Positions 41,539-50,833 are shown, counted from the first letter of the stretch. The stretch is 64,000 nucleotides of DNA from Agrococcus beijingensis (GCF_030758955.1 NZ_CP132360.1:1954692-2018691); one strand, 5' to 3'. Translations and numbers: made by a program. Notes: generated from the letters alone by a model not told the origin.

Positions 41539-42972
41539 ATGACCGTCGAGCTGACCCCGGAGCAGCTGGCGATCTATGACGCCATCGAGCAGGGCGACGG
41601 GCACCTGTTCATCACCGGCCGCGCCGGCACCGGCAAGTCGACGCTGCTGCGGCACCTGACCGAGCACTCGAAGAAGTCGATCATCGTCTGTGCCCCGACC
41701 GGCGTCGCGGCCCTCAACGTCGGCGGCCAGACCATCCACTCGCTGCTGAAGCTGCCGCTGGGCGTGATCGCCGAGGCGCCGCTGCGCCAGCGCACCGAGC
41801 TGAAGCAGATGCTCGGCAAGCTCGACCTGCTGGTGATCGACGAGATCTCGATGGTGAACGCCGACCTGATGGACGCGATCGACCGCTCGCTGCGGCAGGC
41901 CCGCGGCGTGCGATCGGTGCCGTTCGGCGGCGTGCAGGTGGTGATGTTCGGCGACCCGTACCAGCTCGCGCCGGTGCCGGGCGACGCCGAGGAGCGCGCC
42001 TACTTCGCCGACCACTACGAGTCGATGTGGTTCTTCGACGCCCGCGTCTGGCGCGAGGAGGCCGAGCTGCGGGTTGTCGAGCTCGTGCACATCCATCGGC
42101 AGTCCGACCTCGAGTTCAAGCAGGCGCTGAACGCCGTGCGCCACGGCACCGTCACCGCCGAGATCGCCCAGCTGCTGAACGACGCGGGCGCGCGCACGCC
42201 CCCTCGCGAGGTGCTGACGCTCGCCACCCGCAACGACACCGTGACGCGCATCAACGCGCGCGAGCTCGCGCAGCTCGCCGGGCGGCCGAAGACCGCGGCG
42301 GCGGAGATCTCCGGCGACTTCGGCGGCCGCCAGTACCCGGCCGACGCCGAGCTGCAGCTGAAGCTCGGCGCGCAGGTGATGTTCCTGCGCAACGACTCCG
42401 AGGGCCGCTGGGTCAACGGCTCGCTCGGCAAGGTCGTCGACATCGGCGGCACCGTGTGGGTCGAGGTCGACGGCGAGCAGCACGAGGTGGAGCCGGCCGT
42501 GTGGGAGCAGTACCGCTACTCGTACTCGCCGGTGACGAAGGAGATCAAGCGGGATGTGGTGGCCGAGTTCACGCAGTTCCCGCTGCGGCTCGCGTGGGCG
42601 GTCACGATCCACAAGTCGCAGGGCAAGACCTTCGACCAGGCGGTCGTCGACCTCGGCACGCGGGCGTTCGCGCCCGGGCAGACCTATGTCGCGCTGTCGC
42701 GGCTGACCTCGCTCGAGGGGCTCTACCTGACGCGCCCCCTCAAGCCCGGCGACATCATCGTCGACCAGCGGGTGCGCCGCTTCATCCACGAGGTCCGTGA
42801 GCGCGATGCGGCCAGGGCGGCCAGGGCCGATCTCAAGGACGCCCCGCCCGCTGCCGCGCAGGCGGCGCAGGCCGCGCCGCCCGACGCGCCCCCGGCCGAG
42901 ACAGCCGCCGAGGAGGATCGTCGCGATCGCGTCGAGGCGCTCTTCGCGCCCGACGCGCCGACGCCCTTCTAA
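41539..42972 (+). CDS. PIF1/RecD-like superfamily 1 DNA helicase
   Basis: 477 residues. Walker A FITGRAGTGKSTLLRHL (about 23-39), motif Ic/TIHSLL in NVGGQTIHSLLKLPLG, Walker B LDLLVIDEISMVNADLMDAID, motif III VMFGDPYQLAPVPG, and late motifs LAWAVTIHKSQGKTFDQAVVD and TYVALSRLTSLEGLYL. This is the single-polypeptide AAA/PIF1-like helicase. The Ala/Pro-rich C-terminal tail is probably disordered. Starts: the ATG at 41539 with GGTGGG upstream is chosen over the GTG at 41521. It converges on the MarR gene with a 4-bp overlap of the ends. Confidence 0.9.
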   Translation: MTVELTPEQLAIYDAIEQGDGHLFITGRAGTGKSTLLRHLTEHSKKSIIVCAPTGVAALNVGGQTIHSLLKLPLGVIAEAPLRQRTELKQMLGKLDLLVIDEISMVNADLMDAIDRSLRQARGVRSVPFGGVQVVMFGDPYQLAPVPGDAEERAYFADHYESMWFFDARVWREEAELRVVELVHIHRQSDLEFKQALNAVRHGTVTAEIAQLLNDAGARTPPREVLTLATRNDTVTRINARELAQLAGRPKTAAAEISGDFGGRQYPADAELQLKLGAQVMFLRNDSEGRWVNGSLGKVVDIGGTVWVEVDGEQHEVEPAVWEQYRYSYSPVTKEIKRDVVAEFTQFPLRLAWAVTIHKSQGKTFDQAVVDLGTRAFAPGQTYVALSRLTSLEGLYLTRPLKPGDIIVDQRVRRFIHEVRERDAARAARADLKDAPPAAAQAAQAAPPDAPPAETAAEEDRRDRVEALFAPDAPTPF

Positions 42973-43610
42973 CGGGGCTGGGCCCGCTCGCCCTGCTGCG
43001 CTGACGCATCCGCCTCGTCTGCGTCCTCGGCGCCATCGTGCTCGGCGGCATCGTGCTCGGCTGCTCCGTGCTCGACGACGGGCAGGTCGGCGAGCGCGCG
43101 CAGGAACCGGGTGGCTGCCTGGCGCTCCTCGCTCGACATCGAGGCGGCGACCGCGAAGCGGCGGGTGTGGTCGCGGCCCACCGAGGCGGTGGCTGCGGTG
43201 CGGGTCTCGTCGGTGACGACCACCGAGAGCGCGCGGCGATCGGTCGGGTGCGCCTCGCGGCGGATGTGGCCGCCGCGCTCGAGCCGGTCGAGCAGCTTCG
43301 TCACCGAGGGCCCGGTGATGCCGAGGTGCTCGCCGAGCAGCGTCGAGGTGACGATGCGGCCCTCGCGCGCGGCCGACATGGTGAAGCGGATCGCCCGCAT
43401 GTCGTTCTCGCCCAGCTTCATGAAGCGCCGGCCGGCCTCGCTGTGCGCCTCCGAGGTGCGATGCCAGGTGCGGAGCGCCTGGAAGAGGTCGACGATCTCC
43501 TCGACCGTCTCGTCGGTCAGGCCCATCGTGCGCACCAGCTCGGAGGACGCCCCCAGGCGCCTGGGGTCGAGCATGGCGCGCTCGTCCGCAGCGTGGGTCG
43601 CATCAGTCAC
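42969..43610 (-). CDS. MarR-family regulator of the carotenoid operon (CrtR-like)
   Basis: 213 residues, MarR fold. Winged helix: GENDMRAIRFTMSAAREGRIVTSTLLGEHLGITGPSVTKLLDRLERGGHIRREAHPTDRRALSVVVTDE. The start is a GTG at 43610, 61 bp from the divergent idi gene. In Corynebacterium glutamicum the MarR protein CrtR lies divergent to the crt operon and represses it until GGPP binds; the same arrangement suggests the same job. The C-terminal tail holds AEHDAAEHD repeats from 15-bp units, unlike typical MarR proteins. Confidence 0.85.
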   Translation of the reverse strand: MTDATHAADERAMLDPRRLGASSELVRTMGLTDETVEEIVDLFQALRTWHRTSEAHSEAGRRFMKLGENDMRAIRFTMSAAREGRIVTSTLLGEHLGITGPSVTKLLDRLERGGHIRREAHPTDRRALSVVVTDETRTAATASVGRDHTRRFAVAASMSSEERQAATRFLRALADLPVVEHGAAEHDAAEHDGAEDADEADASAQQGERAQPR

Positions 43611-43671
43611 GGGGAAACCCTAGTGCAAAGGCTCATAGTTGCGTGGGCTAATTATTTGCTACGCTCACCGC
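43611..43671. promoter_or_regulatory. crtR/idi divergent control region
   Basis: 61 bp containing an AT-rich core (GGCTAATTATTTGCTACGC, 43646-43664) that stands out from the surrounding sequence. TACGCT at 43660-43665 may be the -10 of the idi-crt operon. The palindrome TAATTA and flanks are candidate binding sites for the MarR protein. Confidence 0.45.
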
Positions 43672-44220
43672 ATGTCGATCCAAGCCCAGCTCGAGCAGGA
43701 GCTCGTCGTGCTGCTCGATGACGAGGGCAACGCCGTCGGCACCGCGCCCAAGGCCACCGTGCACCATGCAGACACCCCGCTGCACCTGGCGTTCTCGCTG
43801 CACCTGCTCGACGACGACGGGCGGATGCTCGTCACGCGTCGTGCGCTCAGCAAGATCGCGTGGCCCGGCGTCTGGACGAACGCCTGCTGCGGCCACCCCG
43901 CGCCGGGCGAGACGCTCGACGGCGCCGTGCGCCGCCGCCTCTGGCAGGAGCTCGGCACCGAGGCCGACGCGCTCGAGCTCGCCCTGCCCGACTTCGCCTA
44001 CCGCGCGGTCGACGCGAGCGGGATCGTCGAGCACGAGCGCTGCCCGGTCTTCATCGCCCGGCTGAGCGCGCCGCTGCATCCGGATCCGGCCGAGGTCGCC
44101 GAGGTGCAGTGGGTCGAGCCCGAGCGGCTGCTGGCCGGCATCCGCGCGACGCCGTGGGCGTTCAGCCCCTGGCTGGTGCTGCAGGCCGAGCAGCTGCCGC
44201 TGCTGGCGGGTGCCGCATGA
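43672..44220 (+). CDS. idi: isopentenyl-diphosphate delta-isomerase, type 1
   Basis: Interconverts IPP and DMAPP to feed isoprenoid synthesis. 182 residues, Nudix fold. The active-site Cys is in WTNACCGHPAPGE, with metal ligands in PLHLAFSLHLLD and the Nudix-like helix AVRRRLWQELG. The catalytic Glu lies in IVEHERCPVFIA. The ATG at 43672 (MSIQAQLEQELV) fits the family start; an ATG at 43639 would lie in the control region. First gene of the carotenoid operon. Confidence 0.96.
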   Translation: MSIQAQLEQELVVLLDDEGNAVGTAPKATVHHADTPLHLAFSLHLLDDDGRMLVTRRALSKIAWPGVWTNACCGHPAPGETLDGAVRRRLWQELGTEADALELALPDFAYRAVDASGIVEHERCPVFIARLSAPLHPDPAEVAEVQWVEPERLLAGIRATPWAFSPWLVLQAEQLPLLAGAA

Positions 44221-45236
44221 CCACCGTCGACGCCCCGACGCTGCTGGCCGAGGTCGAGCAGCGCATCGCGCAGCTCGCCGCGCCCACCGGTCCGCATCCG
44301 GTGCAGGCGGCCGCCGCTCGCGCGGCGATCGGCGGCAAGCTGCTGCGGCCGCGCCTGGTGATCGCCGCGGCGGGCCCGGGCGCTCCGCGCGACGCGATCG
44401 TGGCGACGGCCGCAGCGATCGAGCTGCTGCACGCGGCGCTGCTCGTGCACGACGACGTGATCGACGCCGACGACGAGCGTCGGGGCGAGCCATCCGTCGC
44501 CCGAGCCGCAGCCCAGACCGGCGCCTCCGCGGGGCTCTCGGCCACGGCGGCCGCACGGCTGGGCCTCACCACCGCGATCGTCGCCGGCGACGCCCTGCTC
44601 GTGCGCGCGCTCGCCGCCATCGCGCGGCTCGACCTGCCCACGCGCGACCGCACCCGCCTCGTCGACATCGTCGAGCGCGCCATGGTGCGCGCGGCCGAGG
44701 GCGAGCACGACGACGTGCTGCTCGCCGGGGCGGTGCCCGACGAGAGCGCGATCCAGCGGATCCTCGAGGGCAAGACCGCCGACTACTCCTTCCGCGCGCC
44801 GCTCGAGCTGGGCGCCGTGCTCGGCGGTCGCGACGAGGGCGCGGTCGCGGCGCTCGGCGCCATCGGCCTGCGCATCGGCGTGATCTACCAGCTGCGCGAC
44901 GACGTGCTGGGCGTCTTCGGCGACGAGGCGACCACCGGCAAGAGCGCGCTGAGCGACATCCGCGCCGGAGCGCCCACGCTGCTGTCGGCGCTCGCGAGCC
45001 GCCACCCGATCTGGGCGACCGCCACGCGCGACTACGGCGACCCGCGCGCCGACGCCGGCGGGGCCGCCCGCGTGCGCGCCGCGATGCGCGCGAGCGGTGC
45101 GCTCGACGCGGTCGAGCAGCGCATCGCCGCCGAGGCCGCCGAGGCACGCGCGATGATCGCCGAGGCGCCCGTCGAGGAGCGCCTGCGCACCGAGCTGCTG
45201 GCGATGCTCGAGCGCTGCGCGGAGCGCAGCCGATGA
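44217..45236 (+). CDS. crtE: geranylgeranyl diphosphate synthase
   Basis: Builds C20 GGPP from IPP and shorter allylic diphosphates. 339 residues. First Asp-rich motif in LLVHDDVIDADDERRG, second in IYQLRDDVLGVFGDEATTGKS. GGKLLRPRLVIAA carries the IPP-binding Lys and Arg. Overlaps idi and crtB by 4 bp each. In other actinobacteria GGPP from this enzyme also relieves CrtR repression, which would close a feedback loop. Confidence 0.95.
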   Translation: MTTVDAPTLLAEVEQRIAQLAAPTGPHPVQAAAARAAIGGKLLRPRLVIAAAGPGAPRDAIVATAAAIELLHAALLVHDDVIDADDERRGEPSVARAAAQTGASAGLSATAAARLGLTTAIVAGDALLVRALAAIARLDLPTRDRTRLVDIVERAMVRAAEGEHDDVLLAGAVPDESAIQRILEGKTADYSFRAPLELGAVLGGRDEGAVAALGAIGLRIGVIYQLRDDVLGVFGDEATTGKSALSDIRAGAPTLLSALASRHPIWATATRDYGDPRADAGGAARVRAAMRASGALDAVEQRIAAEAAEARAMIAEAPVEERLRTELLAMLERCAERSR

Positions 45237-46159
45237 CCGGCCTCGACCTCTACACGGCGACCGCCCGACGGGCGAGCGCGACCGTGATCGAGGCCTACTC
45301 CAGCTCGTTCGGGCTCGCGAGCAGGCTGCTGCCGCCCGGCATGCGCGGCGACATCCAGACCGTCTACGCGCTGGTGCGCGTGGCCGACGAGATCGTCGAC
45401 GGCTGCGGTGCCGAGTCGGGCCTCGACCAGGCCGCCTGCCGCGAGGTGCTCGACGCCCTCGAGCGCGAGGTCGAGCGGGCGCTCACGACCGGCTTCAGCG
45501 CCGACCTCGTCGTGCACGCCTTCGCCGAGACCGCCCGCCGCGTCGGCATCGACACCGGCCAGACGGCACCCTTCTTCGCCGCGATGCGGCGCGACCTCGA
45601 CCCGGTCGCCTTCGTCGACGAGCGCGAGCTGCGCAGCTACATCTACGGCTCCGCCGAGGTCATCGGCATCATGTGCGTGCGCTGCTTCCTGGGCGGCGAG
45701 CAGCTGCCCGACGCGCAGGCGCGCACCGTGGCGCGCGGTGCCCGAGCGCTCGGCCGCGCCTTCCAGGTGGTCAACTTCCTGCGCGACATCGGCGCCGACG
45801 CCGACGTGCTCGGCCGCGCCTACCTGCCCGGCCTCGACCCGGCGCACCCGACCGAGGAGGCCGTCTGCCGCGTGCTCGACCGGCTCGAGGGCGAGCTGCG
45901 CATCGCGCGCGGCACGATCGGCCTGCTGCCGCGCAGCGCCCGCCCGGCCGTCAGCGCCGCGCACGACATCTTCGCGGCCCTCGCCCGACGCATCCGCGCC
46001 ACCCCGGCAGAGGAGCTGCCGCTGCGCCGCATCAGCGTGCCGCGGCTCGAGAAGGCCGCGATCGTCGCCAGAGCCGCGGTCGGCGCGAGCATCGCCCGCA
46101 CGAGCGCGCCGCGCATGGTGCGCGCCGAGCGCGCCGAGCGGGCCGAGGTCGCCCGATGA
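45233..46159 (+). CDS. crtB: phytoene synthase
   Basis: Joins two GGPP head to head to 15-cis-phytoene. 308 residues. Squalene/phytoene-synthase motifs: SSSFGLASRLLPPGMRGDIQTVYALVRVADEIVDG (DxxxD type) and GRAFQVVNFLRDIGADADVLGRAYLP (second Asp-rich motif). RSYIYGSAEVIGIMCVR is the conserved middle helix. Coupled to crtE and crtI by short overlaps. Confidence 0.95.
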   Translation: MTGLDLYTATARRASATVIEAYSSSFGLASRLLPPGMRGDIQTVYALVRVADEIVDGCGAESGLDQAACREVLDALEREVERALTTGFSADLVVHAFAETARRVGIDTGQTAPFFAAMRRDLDPVAFVDERELRSYIYGSAEVIGIMCVRCFLGGEQLPDAQARTVARGARALGRAFQVVNFLRDIGADADVLGRAYLPGLDPAHPTEEAVCRVLDRLEGELRIARGTIGLLPRSARPAVSAAHDIFAALARRIRATPAEELPLRRISVPRLEKAAIVARAAVGASIARTSAPRMVRAERAERAEVAR

Positions 46160-47727
46160 GCCGCATCGTGGTCATCGGCGGCGGCATCGCCGGCATCGCC
46201 TCGGCCGGCCTGCTCGCGCGCGACGGCCACGAGGTGACGCTGCTCGAGCGGGGCTCCGCCCTCGGCGGCCGCGCGGGCACCTGGCGCTCGCAGGGCTTCA
46301 CGTTCGACACCGGGCCCTCCTGGATGCTCATGCGCGAGCCCTACGAGCACGCGTTCCGCCTGCTCGGCTCGAGCCTCGAGGCAGAGGTCGACGTGGTGCG
46401 CCTCGACCCCGCCTACCGGGTGCTCTTCGAGGGGCACGACGAGCCGTTCGAGGTCTCGGGCGACGTCGAGGTGACGCTGTCGCGCTTCGAGGCGATCGAG
46501 CCCGGTGCGGGCGAGCGGCTGCGGGCCCACCTCGCGTCGGCGACCGAGACGGCCGAGCTCGCCACCGGCGGGCTGCTGTCGAACCGCTTCGACTCGCTCG
46601 GCGCGTTCACCGGCCTCGGCCTCGGCGGCCGCGTCGGCACGCTGCTGCGCCTGCTGGCCGAGACGCTCGAGTCTCGGGTCGCCGGGGTCGTGCGCGACCC
46701 GCGGCTGCGGCAGGTGCTCGGCTACCCGGCCGTCTTCCTCGGCACCGAGCCGAAGTCGGCGCCCTCGATGTACCACCTGATGAGCCACTTCGACCTGGTC
46801 GAGGGCGTCTGGTACCCGCAGGGCGGCTTCGGGGTGATCGTGGATGCGCTGGCCCGCCTGGCCACGGAGGCCGGCGCCGCGCTCCGCACCGGCGCCGACG
46901 TGCGCAGCATCGTCGTCGAGCAGGGCGAGGCCCGCGGCGTGGTGCTCGCCGACGGCAGCCGCATCGACGCCGACATCGTCGTCTCCGCCGTCGACGGCCA
47001 CGCGACCGACACCAAGCTGCTCGCGCAGGAGCCCGGCGTCGCCGAGCGCGGCCGGCGCCGCTGGGCGAAGCGCGTCGCGGGGCCGTCGGCGGTGCTCGTG
47101 ATGCTCGGCGTCGAGGGCGAGCTGCCGCAGCTCGCGCATCACTCGCTGCTGTTCGCCCGCGACTGGGAGCAGGGCTTCGACCGCATCTTCGGCGCGCCTG
47201 CGGTGCGGGCGATCGACGGCGTCACCGATCCCGCCTCGCTCTACGTGAGCAGGACATCCGCCACCGACCCCTCGGTCGCGCCCGCCGGCCACGAGGCGCT
47301 CTTCGTGCTGGTGCCGGTGCCCGCCGACACGCGGCTCGGGCATGGCGGCATCGACGGCGCGGGCGACGCCGACGTCGAGCTGATCGCCGATCGCGCGATC
47401 GCGCAGATCGCCGACTGGGCCGGCATCGACGATCTCGCAGGGCGGGTGGTCACGCGCCGCACGATCGGGCCGGCCGACTTCGCCGCCGACCACGACTCCT
47501 GGCGCGGCACCGCCCTCGGGCCCGCGCACACCCTGCGGCAGAGCGCGATGCTGCGCGGCTCGACGAAGCACGGCTCGGTGCGCGGCCTGCTGCTCGCCGG
47601 CGCCACGACCGTGCCGGGCATCGGCGTGCCCATGTGCCTGATCTCTGCCGAGCTGGTCGTCAAGCACGTGCGCGGCGAGCGGTCGACAGGTCCGCTGCAG
47701 CCGCTCGAGCGAGAGGCGGCGCGATGA
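46156..47727 (+). CDS. crtI: phytoene desaturase
   Basis: FAD-dependent four-step desaturation of phytoene to lycopene. 523 residues. N-terminal FAD motif RIVVIGGGIAGIASAGLLARDGHEVTLLERGSALGGRAG, substrate motif FTFDTGPSWMLM, and the bacterial-type desaturase signature near the C-terminus LLLAGATTVPGIGVPMCLISAEL. Overlaps crtB and crtYe by 4 bp each. Confidence 0.95.
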   Translation: MSRIVVIGGGIAGIASAGLLARDGHEVTLLERGSALGGRAGTWRSQGFTFDTGPSWMLMREPYEHAFRLLGSSLEAEVDVVRLDPAYRVLFEGHDEPFEVSGDVEVTLSRFEAIEPGAGERLRAHLASATETAELATGGLLSNRFDSLGAFTGLGLGGRVGTLLRLLAETLESRVAGVVRDPRLRQVLGYPAVFLGTEPKSAPSMYHLMSHFDLVEGVWYPQGGFGVIVDALARLATEAGAALRTGADVRSIVVEQGEARGVVLADGSRIDADIVVSAVDGHATDTKLLAQEPGVAERGRRRWAKRVAGPSAVLVMLGVEGELPQLAHHSLLFARDWEQGFDRIFGAPAVRAIDGVTDPASLYVSRTSATDPSVAPAGHEALFVLVPVPADTRLGHGGIDGAGDADVELIADRAIAQIADWAGIDDLAGRVVTRRTIGPADFAADHDSWRGTALGPAHTLRQSAMLRGSTKHGSVRGLLLAGATTVPGIGVPMCLISAELVVKHVRGERSTGPLQPLEREAAR

Positions 47728-48065
47728 CGCTCGTCTACCTCGGCGTGCTGCTGCTCTCGGCGATCGGCACGGGCCTGCTCGACCTGCGCTGGCGGCTCGC
47801 GCTGTTCCGCGACGCCCCGCGCACCGCCATCGCCGTGCTGGGCACCGCCGCGGTGCTGCTGCTCATCGACCTCGCCGGCATCGCGACCGGCAACTTCAAG
47901 CTCGGCGCATCGCCGTGGATGACCGGCTTCGAGCTGCTGCCGCACCTGCCGATCGAGGAGCTCGTCTTCATCACCTTCCTCGCCTACGTGTCGCTGGTCG
48001 CCTACGCCGGCGCCGAGCGGCTGCTCGCGTGGCGGCGAGCGCGCACGGCGGAGCGCAGCGCATGA
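47724..48065 (+). CDS. crtYe: C50 carotenoid cyclase subunit CrtYe
   Basis: 113 residues, about three spans (TLVYLGVLLLSAIGTGLLDLRWRLALF, TAIAVLGTAAVLLLIDLAGIATG, LPIEELVFITFLAYVSLVAYAG). The PIEELVF motif is the conserved acidic site of heterodimeric lycopene/C50 cyclases. Acts with CrtYf on the C50 product of CrtEb; epsilon (decaprenoxanthin), gamma (sarcinaxanthin) or beta (C.p. 450) specificity cannot be told by eye. Confidence 0.92.
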   Translation: MTLVYLGVLLLSAIGTGLLDLRWRLALFRDAPRTAIAVLGTAAVLLLIDLAGIATGNFKLGASPWMTGFELLPHLPIEELVFITFLAYVSLVAYAGAERLLAWRRARTAERSA

Positions 48066-48400
48066 GCTACGCGCTGGTGCTCCTGCCCGTGCTGCTGGCG
48101 GCGGTCGTCACGGCGGGGGTCGCCTTCCGCAGCGACCGTCGCGGCTGGGCGGCGCTCGGGCTCGCCTCGCTTCTGGTGCTCGTGCTCACCGTGGTCTTCG
48201 ACTCGATCATGATCGCGGTCGACCTGTTCCGCTACGACGAGTCGCTGCTGCTGGGGCTGCGGGTCGGCGTCGCTCCCGTCGAGGACCTCGGGTACGCGCT
48301 GGTCGCGCCGCTGCTGGTGGCGAGCCTGTGGCGGCTGCTCGGCCCCTGGCGCTCGTCCGGCACCGCCGACGAGCCTCGCCGGGAGCGTGCCGATGCCTGA
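48062..48400 (+). CDS. crtYf: C50 carotenoid cyclase subunit CrtYf
   Basis: 112 residues, about three spans. DSIMIAVDLFRYDESLLLGLRVGVAPVEDLGYALVAPLLVASLW carries the conserved PVEDLGY acidic motif of the second subunit. A separate small gene, not a frameshifted part of CrtYe: the two overlap by only 4 bp and are each full length for the family. Confidence 0.92.
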   Translation: MSYALVLLPVLLAAVVTAGVAFRSDRRGWAALGLASLLVLVLTVVFDSIMIAVDLFRYDESLLLGLRVGVAPVEDLGYALVAPLLVASLWRLLGPWRSSGTADEPRRERADA

Positions 48401-49280
48401 GGTCGCCGCCGACACCGGCCTCGCCCGCCGGCTGCTGCTGGCGTCGCGCCCCGTGAGCTGGATCAACACCGCGTTCCCCTTCGCGGCCGCCATGCTGCTG
48501 ACGACCGGCCAGGTCGACGCGCGGCTCATCATCGGCACGCTGTTCTTCCTCGTGCCGTACAACCTCGCGATGTACGGCATCAACGACGTCTTCGACTACG
48601 CATCCGACGCGCAGAATCCCCGCAAGGGCGGCATGGAGGGCGCGCTGCTGCCGCCCTCCAGCCACCGCGCGACGCTCGCCTGGTCGATCGGCCTCGCCGT
48701 GCCGTTCGTCGTGGCCCTGGTGCTCATCGGCGGGCCGGCGTCGTGGATCGTGCTCGGCGTGAGCCTGTTCGCGGTCGCCGCCTACTCGGTGGCGGGGCTG
48801 CGCTTCAAGGAGGTGCCGGTGCTCGACTCGATCACCTCGAGCACCCACTTCGTGAGCCCCGCGGTCTACGGCCTCGTGCTGGCCGGCGCCGACTGGAGCC
48901 CGCAGCTCGTCGCGCTCCTCGTCGCGTTCTTCTGCTGGGGCATGGCGAGCCATGCGTTCGGCGCGGTGCAGGATGTCATCCCCGACCGTCAGGGCGGCAT
49001 CCACTCGATCGCGACCGTGCTGGGTGCTCGCGCGACGGTGCGCCTGTCGATCGCGCTGTGGGCGGCGGCCGGCCTGCTCATGCTGCTGACGCCCTGGCCC
49101 GCGTGGCTCGGCGCGGTCGTGGCGGTGCCCTACATCGTGCTGGCCGCCCCGTTCTGGAGCATCGACGACGTGGGCAGCGCCGAGGCGAACCGCGGCTGGC
49201 GGCGGTTCCTGTGGGTGAACTACGCCTGCGGCTTCGTGGTGACGATGCTCTGCATCGCGTGGGCGATGGGGGTGCGGTGA
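48393..49280 (+). CDS. crtEb: lycopene elongase/prenyltransferase CrtEb (UbiA family)
   Basis: Adds two C5 units to lycopene to make C50 flavuxanthin-type carotenoids. About 295 residues, eight or nine spans. Asp-rich motifs: YGINDVFDYASDAQNPRKGG (NDxxDxxxD) and FGAVQDVIPDRQGGIHSIAT. Start ATG 48393, with GGGAG 7-8 bp upstream; a GTG at 48387 is possible. It overlaps the crtYf end by 8 bp and the following gene by 4 bp. Confidence 0.94.
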   Translation: MPEVAADTGLARRLLLASRPVSWINTAFPFAAAMLLTTGQVDARLIIGTLFFLVPYNLAMYGINDVFDYASDAQNPRKGGMEGALLPPSSHRATLAWSIGLAVPFVVALVLIGGPASWIVLGVSLFAVAAYSVAGLRFKEVPVLDSITSSTHFVSPAVYGLVLAGADWSPQLVALLVAFFCWGMASHAFGAVQDVIPDRQGGIHSIATVLGARATVRLSIALWAAAGLLMLLTPWPAWLGAVVAVPYIVLAAPFWSIDDVGSAEANRGWRRFLWVNYACGFVVTMLCIAWAMGVR

Positions 49281-50833
49281 GCGGCAGGCGCGTGCTGGTG
49301 ACGGGTGCGACGGGCTACATCGGCGGGCGCCTCGCACCGCGGCTGGTCGAGGCCGGGCACGAGGTGCGGGCGCTCGCGCGCGATCCCGGGCGGCTGCGCG
49401 ATGCGTCATGGGCGGATGCGGTCGAGGTCGTCGCGGGGGATCTCGAGGTGGCCGCCGACGTGCGTCGCGCGGTAGAGGGCATCGACGTCGTCTTCCACCT
49501 GGTGCACGCGATGGCGGCCGGCGGCGACTTCGCGAAGGCGGAGCTCGCGCAGGCGCGGAACGTCGCGGCGGCCGCGAAGCAGGCCGGGGTGCGCCGCATC
49601 GTCTACCTGTCGGGTCTGCATCCGGAGGGGGAGCACCTCTCGAAGCACCTCGCCTCGCGGGTCGCGGTGGGCGAGGCGCTGCTGGCGTCGGGCGTGCCGA
49701 CGATCGTGCTGGAGGCGGGCATCGTGATCGGCTCGGGCTCGGCGTCGTTCGAGATGATCCGGCACCTGACCGAGGTGCTGCCCTACATGCCGGCGCCCCG
49801 GTGGGTGCGCAACTTCGTGCAGCCGATCGCCGTGCGCGACGTGCTGCACTACCTGGTCGAGGCGGCCAGCCTGCCCGACGACGTGCACGGCGCCTTCGAC
49901 GTCGGCGGCCCCGACGTGCTGCGCTACGGTCAGACGATGAACGGGTACGCGGTCGAAGCGGGCCTGCCGCAGCGTCCGATCGCACCGCTGCCGGTGCTGA
50001 CGCCCTGGCTCGCCTCGCAGTGGGTCAACCTCGTGACGCCCGTGCCTCGCGCGATCGCGATCCCGCTGATCGGCTCGCTGCTGCACGACTGCGTGGTCGA
50101 GGAGCGTCGCATCGACGCCGTGATCCCGCCGCCCGAGGGCGGCCTGACCGGCTACCGCGACGCCGTGCGGCTCGCGCTGGTGCGCGAGCGGGCCGGCGAC
50201 ATCGAGTCGAGCTGGCGCTCTGCGTCGGCGGCCGGCGCCCCCGCCGACCCGCTGCCCAGCGACCCGGACTGGTCGGGCTCGACGGTGTTCGAGGATGCGA
50301 GGGAGCGCACCACCACCGCCTCGACCGACGCGGTCTGGCGGGTGATCGAGGCGATCGGCGGCGAGCGCGGCTGGTACTCGGTGCCGCTGCTGTGGAGCAT
50401 CCGAGGCCTCGCCGACCGGCTGGTGGGCGGGGTCGGGCTGCGTCGCGGCCGCCGCGACCCGGTCTCGCTGCGCGAGGGCGACACCGTCGACTGGTGGCGG
50501 GTCGAGCGCATCGATCGGGGGCGGATGCTGCGCCTGCGTGCCGAGATGAAGGTGCCGGGCCGTGCGTGGATCGAGTTCTCGGTCGAGCCGGTCGCAGGCG
50601 TCGCCGCCGCGGACGGCACCGCCGGCTCTGGCGCCGCCCGCTCGCACTACCGGCAGCGCGCGGTGTTCCTGCCCAGCGGCCTCGCGGGCCGGCTCTACTG
50701 GTGGTCGCTGGTGCCCGCGCACCATGTGATCTTCGAGCTGATGGCGGGGCGCATCGTCGCGGCGGCCGAGGCCGAGGGCGCCCAGGACGAGGGCCCCGAG
50801 GTCGAGGGCCCCGACGTCGAGGGCCCGCGGTGA
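49277..50833 (+). CDS. NAD(P)-binding SDR with C-terminal DUF2867 domain
   Basis: 518 residues. N-terminal atypical SDR: RRVLVTGATGYIGGRLAPRLVEAGHEVRALARDP (GxxGxxG), then IDVVFHLVHAMAAGGDFAKAELAQARNVAAAAKQAGVRRIVYLSGL. The C-terminal half (from about residue 330) is a DUF2867 START-like domain, with WYSVPLLWSIRGLADRLVGGVGLRRGRRDP and LYWWSLVPAHHVIFELMAGRI. Starts with GTG overlapping the crtEb stop, so it is in the carotenoid operon. The tail EGPEVEGPDVEGP is repetitive. A role in carotenoid or quinone modification is only suggested by position. Confidence 0.85.
   Translation: MSGRRVLVTGATGYIGGRLAPRLVEAGHEVRALARDPGRLRDASWADAVEVVAGDLEVAADVRRAVEGIDVVFHLVHAMAAGGDFAKAELAQARNVAAAAKQAGVRRIVYLSGLHPEGEHLSKHLASRVAVGEALLASGVPTIVLEAGIVIGSGSASFEMIRHLTEVLPYMPAPRWVRNFVQPIAVRDVLHYLVEAASLPDDVHGAFDVGGPDVLRYGQTMNGYAVEAGLPQRPIAPLPVLTPWLASQWVNLVTPVPRAIAIPLIGSLLHDCVVEERRIDAVIPPPEGGLTGYRDAVRLALVRERAGDIESSWRSASAAGAPADPLPSDPDWSGSTVFEDARERTTTASTDAVWRVIEAIGGERGWYSVPLLWSIRGLADRLVGGVGLRRGRRDPVSLREGDTVDWWRVERIDRGRMLRLRAEMKVPGRAWIEFSVEPVAGVAAADGTAGSGAARSHYRQRAVFLPSGLAGRLYWWSLVPAHHVIFELMAGRIVAAAEAEGAQDEGPEVEGPDVEGPR

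Noticed and set aside
47724..48400. CrtYe and CrtYf as one frameshifted cyclase gene
   Set aside because: Both subunits are full length and carry their own acidic motif; heterodimeric C50 cyclases are normally coded by two small overlapping genes.
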